Shown here: positions 58,091-64,000 of the stretch, one piece after another | How the letters are laid out: the number at the start of each line of letters is the position of its first letter | Position numbering within the stretch: the stretch's first letter is position 1 | Origin: Sordaria brevicollis | Taxonomy: Eukaryota > Ascomycota > Sordariomycetes > Sordariales > Sordariaceae | Length of the DNA: 64,000 bases | Assembly: GCA_033439795.1 (NCBI GenBank) | Contig: JAUTDP010000004.1 | Span: forward strand, 558,001-622,000 | Reading direction: 5' to 3' | Translations under genes and position numbers: made by a program | Notes under the pieces: model-generated | Told to the model about the DNA's origin: nothing | What the model saw: the letters and a program-made list of their open reading frames with translations, nothing else | Database searches by the model: none

Positions 58091-60634
58091 TCCCTTATTC
58101 GATTCCGATAATAACGACGACGACGATTACGATAATTTATCGGATTTTAATAATAATGAGCAAAATAATAATAATGAATAAAATAATAAGCGTAGTAGTA
58201 TAATTATTAATAATACTTTCTTACTAAAAGACTTTATTAATATCGAGGAGATTAATAAACGCTACCGGCGCGTATATAACGTAATGCGTATTACCGCGAC
58301 CTTTAACCTACTCTATTTAAATAAATTTATTAATATTTGCTTATTATTATTCTTTATATAGTAGTATATAATTTATACCTCTACGGTCGAAGATTTTAAA
58401 AGGGTATACCGCGTTTTAATTATTAAATTTAGCGCTTCCTAATAATATATTATTAATAAGTATATCGATTAATAATTTATGCTTATTAAATAGATTTGGG
58501 CTTATTACCTTATTTTAAATATTTTCAATTATAATTAGAAGATTATATCGCTTAATAAATCGAATAATAGTTAATTTAAATCGTTTAACGTTAACGTTTG
58601 TAGTAGTTTTATTAACCTTTATAATATTATTACTTAATACGTTAATAATCGTTACTATAATTATATAATAGAGGTTAGTAAATCCGAATTTCGAATACGA
58701 ATTAATTAGGGCGCTATTAAGTATATAAATATAGGTAGATTCGAATTTTCTTTTTAAATATTAAAGCTATTAGACTATTAATACCGTTTATTAATATTAG
58801 TATTATTTATTATCCGTAACGGCGTTATTATATATAATAATAACCCTTTCTTATTATATATTAATTAATTTATTAAATAATATAATTTCCCTTATATTTA
58901 TAATATAAAGGTTTTAACGCGTATTAAATAAGAGATTTTAATTATAAGGGATAATTATTATTTATTTTAATATTTAAATTAAATTAGGGTAAATTTTATA
59001 TATCCTTTATTTTACCCGATTACTCTTTATATTAATTATTTATATAAGATTCGGTCGATATTTATTTAAGATTTAAATTAATTAAAAAGGGTATACTTAA
59101 AAGATACCCGTATAATAAAGGACTGTTTAGTAAAAAAGAATAAATTTACGTTATTAAATTACTTATTAGCTAAAGAATTATACGGTTATAAATTATTACC
59201 TAAATTATTATTTAAATTATTACCTAAATTACGACCCAATTTATACGCTATTAAATAATTACCCCGTAATTGCGATTAAAGAATATTACCCCTATATAAA
59301 TATTTATATAGCGTAATTATTTTTAATACGAATTGGGTAATAATATTAAAATTCTTAATATTAAGGATACCGCCTATTTATAATTACGGTTATAATTTAG
59401 GGCGGTTAAGAAGGCGATTAAAATTAAAAGGGTAATTTATATACCTAAAACGACCCGACCTAATAAGCCCGCTAATTAATTTAAATATAAAGAGCTTACC
59501 CTAAATATTACCTTTTATATTATTATTAATAATAATATTAAAAATGGTTTAAATAATTTAAATTATTTAAATAGGGGTATTACGCTTAGTATTACTTACT
59601 CTTCCTCCTTTATTAATATTAATTAATTTAAAATATTACCCGATTATATCGACCCTACTATATTACGTATTAAATTAGAATAACCCGAATAACGAAAGTT
59701 AATTCCCTTTATCCTACTAATTATCCTTTATAATGACGTTACCTATTTCGATAATATATCTATCGATTATAATTCTTAGGAGTCGGATATTAATAAGCGG
59801 TTAACCGATAAAGAGGATAAAGAGGCGGTAAAGTAAATTAAAGAGAAGGAGAGACGGAAGGAGGAGGAGAGGATAAAAAAATATTTAATTATAATAAAAG
59901 AGTAATAGTAAATTTATTTCGTTAAAGAAGCCGAATTATAAAGGATAGCCGCTATTTATACTTTATCCGGTTTATTATATTATTTTTAAAGAACGCTACC
60001 TAAGGAATTAAAATTACTTTATAACGTTATTTTCGAAAAGGATAAAGAATAGGTAAAGTAATATAAAAGTAAACGTTTTAATTATTTAAAATTATAGCCT
60101 ATAGTAAAAAAGGAATTTAATCCTAATAAATTAATAATTTAACGCTAATAAGGTATATTTATTATCCCGTTTTATATTACCCTTTTCGTCTTTAGGTATA
60201 TAGAGGTATTATACTACTTATATAACGCTTAATAAGTTTAGGAATATAAGAAATTCAAATATAAGGCTAATTAGGTTGAAAATAGAAATTAGGAGTTTTA
60301 CCGCGCGGTTAACTTTAAATTAGAAGGGTATGAAGGGGGGGACGAAGATTACGACCCTAACCCGTATATTATATAGCGTAAGAGAAAAGGCGGTAAAAAT
60401 AACCCTATCGTAATTAAATAGAATAGAATAGAGTCGAATAAATAAATAGGTTAGTTGTATTGAGATTTTTATTTTGGGACTACTATATTTAATATTATAA
60501 AATTATTACGATTCTGGCGGTTACGGCGTACTTATTAGATTTGCTATTAAATTTGCTAAGAAATATTAAATAATATAAGAAAACGGCGTTTTACTATACA
60601 AAATAGGGAAATTGATATATTAGTTGTTAGAAGT

Positions 60635-60684
60635 GGGGGGGGATGTCCTTGTAGATTTGGGGGGATGTGTCGCAAGTTTTACCC
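60635..60684 (-). repeat. Right terminal inverted repeat of the MULE
   Basis: Inverted copy of 56,606-56,655. It is nearly unmutated although it is embedded in RIP-mutated DNA on both sides. Confidence 0.9.
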
Positions 60685-62202
60685 TATATATATAATAAAA
60701 AGGATAAAATAATCTAAAACTATATTACGATATCTATATTAATGAGATCTTTAATACTCCCCTTCGAACTAATATAAATCGTAACGATATCCCTTTTTTT
60801 CTTATTATTAAAGAAAATTATTAATAAGAAACACTACAAATTTTATTATATAGGAAAAATAAAAGTAATAAAAACTTTTAATTTAAACGTCCTTAAATAA
60901 AGCCGATATTATTATTTTATTTATTTTATTAATTTAAATTGAATAGTAATATATATAAATTAATATAATTAAAATTAATTGAAAAAAGTATTTATAAATC
61001 GAAAATTGTAAATAAATTTCGCGGAATTGGGGATTTAATATTCGGCTCGTATATATCCTAAATAAACGGTCGGTAAGATTATAAAGGATTTACAATCGAA
61101 AAATAATATATAAATAATATAAATTTAATAATAATTATAGGAAATAGGTATAATAGGTATATATAGTAATAAAACTATTCAAATTAGTCCAAGGGTATTT
61201 TTAAATTTAATAAAAGCGTTTAAAGGTAATATTTTAGTAAATTTATTAGCGATTTAATTTTTAATAAATATATAGCGGAAATCGACTTCGCCGGAAATTT
61301 ACTTTTTACGGTAGAAGAATCTTTAAATTTCGATATATTTAATTCGGGCATAGAATTGGGGATTTTTAGTAAGAGCGATAATTTTTTCGTTATTACTATA
61401 AATAATAATTATTTCGGGTTCGTTAATAATATTAAATTCCTAGAATAGCCGTTTAAATTAAATAGCTTCTTTAATCGCTTATATTTATCCAATAAACTTT
61501 ACTTTATAGAATAATAAGGCTATAATAAATTATTTCTTTAAATTCTAATTAATAATACCGTTATTAATATTAAATAATTATTTAGAGGTAAATTAGCGCT
61601 TTTAAATATTTTTAACCTAATTAACGTCCGTAAAATTATTAAAATTATAAATCGGATTAATATAAATTAATTCGAAATAAATTATTCCTTATAAATACTT
61701 AAAAATCCGTTTTATAGCGGTAATATACGTTTTAATAGGGTTAAATATATATTTACTATAATAAAATATAATAAAAGCAATATTTAAGCGAATTCCGAAT
61801 ATTATATATATTAAGGAATTAATAATATTAATATATTAGGCTTTATCTTCTTTAAATATTTCGAACTTTAAGGGCGGTTCCGGAATTTTTAATATAGAAA
61901 TAAGAATTTTAATAAAGTTAGCGTTCTAAAAGTAAAAATTCTATAAAATCTTTTTAATATAAACCTTCTAAGATAAATAAATTATACAATTTACCCGGTC
62001 GCGCAAAATAACTATATTTAAATAAAATAAATATAGGCCTATATCTATTATTTAAAATCGTTTATTAAGAGCTTTTTTAAATTCTTTAATTTTAACCTTA
62101 AAAGGGCTAGCGATTAATAAATTATTAATATAAATAGCGATATACGTTTATCCTTTATAAAAAATACTATTATCCGTAATAAAAGAAATAAAGCCTTATT
62201 CT

Positions 62203-64000
62203 TGTAACGGCACGGCTTACCCGCTGGTCACCTAACTTATCACATGTCACTAGGTCGCTTGGGGAACGGGGTGAACTTGGGACTTGTTGTCGCAAGTTAC
62301 TTATTTATACCAACGAACACCATATTACCATTTACCCGCACAACGCATTTACTTTAGGGAACGTAAGGCCTATATCTTTCCGCGTACGCTTCTATTCTTA
62401 TACGATTAATTTTCCTTCTTTCTCTTTATTTTATAATTTTTTATTAATTAAGGATTATTATTATTTTATTATAAATTCTTCCTTTTTACTGTAATAATCG
62501 TAAAATTAAATTAAAATATTTATTAGGGACGATATATAATATCCTACCTTAAAAGAAATTACGATTAATTACGCGTAATACGATAATCCCTCGTACCCTA
62601 CCCGAATAACTGTAAAATTATAATTTACAATATTACGATTTATAAATTTTATAAACGAATAATAGCGCGCGATTAGGAGGAAGTTATTAAATTAAAGGTA
62701 TAAATTATTAACGAGGTCGATTTCGAATTAGTTAAATTAAATTAGAAAGAAACCCTTATTGCGAAGACCCGTTTAAATTGTAAATTTATTAATAATTACC
62801 GTATTTTTACGGTTTAAAAGGTTTAAAATACCGTTAAAGAAATAAATAACCCCGACGCTATTATTTTTAAATATTATAACGCTTATATAGTTTTTAAAAT
62901 TAAAGCTTAGTATTTTTTTAATACGAAGGAATATATTAATAAAAATTTAGAGAATAAAATTAAGGATATTATTATTCGTTATACTTTTAGTAAAAAAGGA
63001 CCCTATTTTCTTTTCGATTTTTTATTTTAATATAAGGATTAATAACCCGACGGATATAGAGATTTAATAAAAATCGAAGATTTTATCGCCGAAGTTGAAA
63101 AGAACCTTAACGCTATATTTAAAGAAATAAAGGCTCGTATTATTATTATAATAATTTATAAGAAATAATTAAAAGAGTTCTATATTATTATTCATTATTT
63201 AAATAAAATTATAATGGATTTTAACGATTAAGTTTAATATTTTAAGGGTATATATTATAAATTTAAGAAATAGAAAAAGAAAGTTCGTTTTTAAACCACT
63301 ATCGAAGAAGATAACGAAGGCATTTAGTACTACCCCGATAGTATTAACGTAATTGCCCGTAAAGCTAACCGAATTAAATATTACGCCCTTATTATTTAAA
63401 ATATTATTTTTAACTTTAATATTTCCGATTGTAGATCCGATAATAATAATAATAATAATAATTATTAATAAAGTAAAAAATATATAGGTCTTAATAAGGA
63501 AATAATAAAGGATTTAATAATTATTATTATAATTAAAGATAAAGAAATTTAAATTTTAAATTAAATAATCGCTAATATTATTCGCAATTCGACGTATCGT
63601 AGCGCGACCCTAAATAGCGCTTCTATTATTATTATTAACGGAAAATCTTTTAAAATTTTAAACCCTCCTATTTTTTATATTAATAAGAATAAAAATATTA
63701 TTACTTTCGAAGTATAATACTATATTATAATTAATAAATTAAAAATTAATTCGGATTATTTTGCTAACGATAAAATGAAATAAATATATATCGAAAATCG
63801 TTTAGTTGGCTACGCCGTTAAAGATTTATAATTGTATTTACGCGATACCTATTCGAATTAGATTTATTTTTCGAAAGTTTTAATAAATTATTTTAAATAT
63901 TAATATAATAATTTTAATATTACCCGCTAAATAATCGAGGAATTTAAAAGATTCCGTATATATTAGGATAATTTCTATATTTTTAAAAATAAATTTATTC
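62203..64000 (+). mobile_element. LTR retrotransposon, 5' part, running off the window
   Basis: At 62,203 the sequence changes abruptly from RIP-mutated copia to TGTAACGGCACGGCTTACCC, which keeps CA and TG for about 200 bp and looks like a Ty3/gypsy-type LTR. TATTTATA lies near 62,307 as a possible promoter element. After about 62,410 the AT-rich RIP composition returns. From 62,640 to 64,000 the plus strand shows a broken gag-like frame (for example VDFELVKLN near 62,720 and YFLFDFLF near 63,005). The 3' end lies outside the window, so the type is provisional. Confidence 0.5.

Larger units (their letters stand above)
56606..60684 (+). mobile_element. Mutator-like (MULE) DNA transposon, RIP-inactivated
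   Basis: A 4,079-bp element with 50-bp terminal inverted repeats (56,606-56,655 and 60,635-60,684) starting GGRTAAAACTTGCGACACAT and ending in a run of eight C. It is flanked by TATATATATA on both sides, consistent with an 8-10-bp MULE target duplication, although the low complexity makes the exact length uncertain. It interrupts the LTR of a copia element. Its body is RIP-mutated from about 56,700, but the two terminal repeats keep CA and TG. Confidence 0.85.
56470..62202 (-). mobile_element. Second Ty1/copia copy, minus strand, truncated and with nested MULE
   Basis: Its LTR in reverse orientation begins TGTTGAATCTGCACGACTGG at 56,470 and ends TTTAATA at 60,756, with a 4.1-kb DNA transposon nested inside (56,606-60,684). 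Beyond 60,757 (CTCCCCTTCGAAC, the complement of the polypurine tract) the minus strand carries copia RNase H and RT remnants up to about 62,200, for example INKFTKILPLNAFIKFKNT near 61,250-61,200. The element is then cut by another LTR retrotransposon at 62,203. The LTR part next to M14 is hardly mutated; the part on the far side of the MULE is RIP-mutated. Confidence 0.8.

Overview
The window looks like a piece of a filamentous ascomycete genome (Pezizomycotina; Sordariomycete-like is my guess) with an active or formerly active repeat-induced point mutation (RIP) system. Three long stretches (about 1-19,320, 40,530-46,480 and 56,700-64,000) are extremely AT-rich. In them TA is abundant, CA and TG are scarce, and recognisable transposon proteins are riddled with TAA/TAG stops and D-to-N or E-to-K changes, the expected result of C-to-T change at CpA. 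Between them lie GC-balanced islands with normal codon use and short GT-AG introns of roughly 50-100 nt.

Layout. 1-9,130: RIP-degraded remnants, one an unidentified minus-strand coding block and one resembling a DNA-transposon protein. 9,137-19,385: a complete Ty3/gypsy element on the minus strand with two 234-bp LTRs. 19,390-40,320 and 46,690-56,500: the islands, carrying a head-to-tail array (all on +) of one gene family. 40,326-46,685: a Ty1/copia element with exact 202-bp LTRs and a 5-bp target duplication, inserted in an exon of a family member. 56,470-62,202: a second copia copy, minus strand, whose LTR is split by a 4.1-kb Mutator-like (MULE) transposon. 62,203-64,000: start of another LTR retrotransposon.

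The family is the main content. I label copies M1-M14 from left to right. The ground plan is four exons: exon 1 ends in a helical stretch with a conserved Trp (AW); exon 2 carries an F-x2-F-x2-RWK-like motif; exon 3 is a 27-29 codon module, SKA-x-V-x-N...R-x3-NP-x2-EL; exon 4 begins with a basic Asn/Lys-rich segment, often with an NLS-like RPKK stretch, and ends in a long low-complexity tail. M6 and M8 have complete open gene models. M14 is open but its C-terminus is encoded by an LTR. M12 is open up to an in-frame TAG that M13 shares. The others are broken by a MITE, a copia insertion, internal deletions, frameshifts or RIP-type stops. M12 and M14 (and perhaps M4) carry a larger central domain. 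I do not recognise the family from memory and assign no function; predicted products look soluble, and the basic stretches suggest nuclear location.

Nothing here resembles a bacterial system. No rRNA gene, convincing tRNA gene or CRISPR array was seen.
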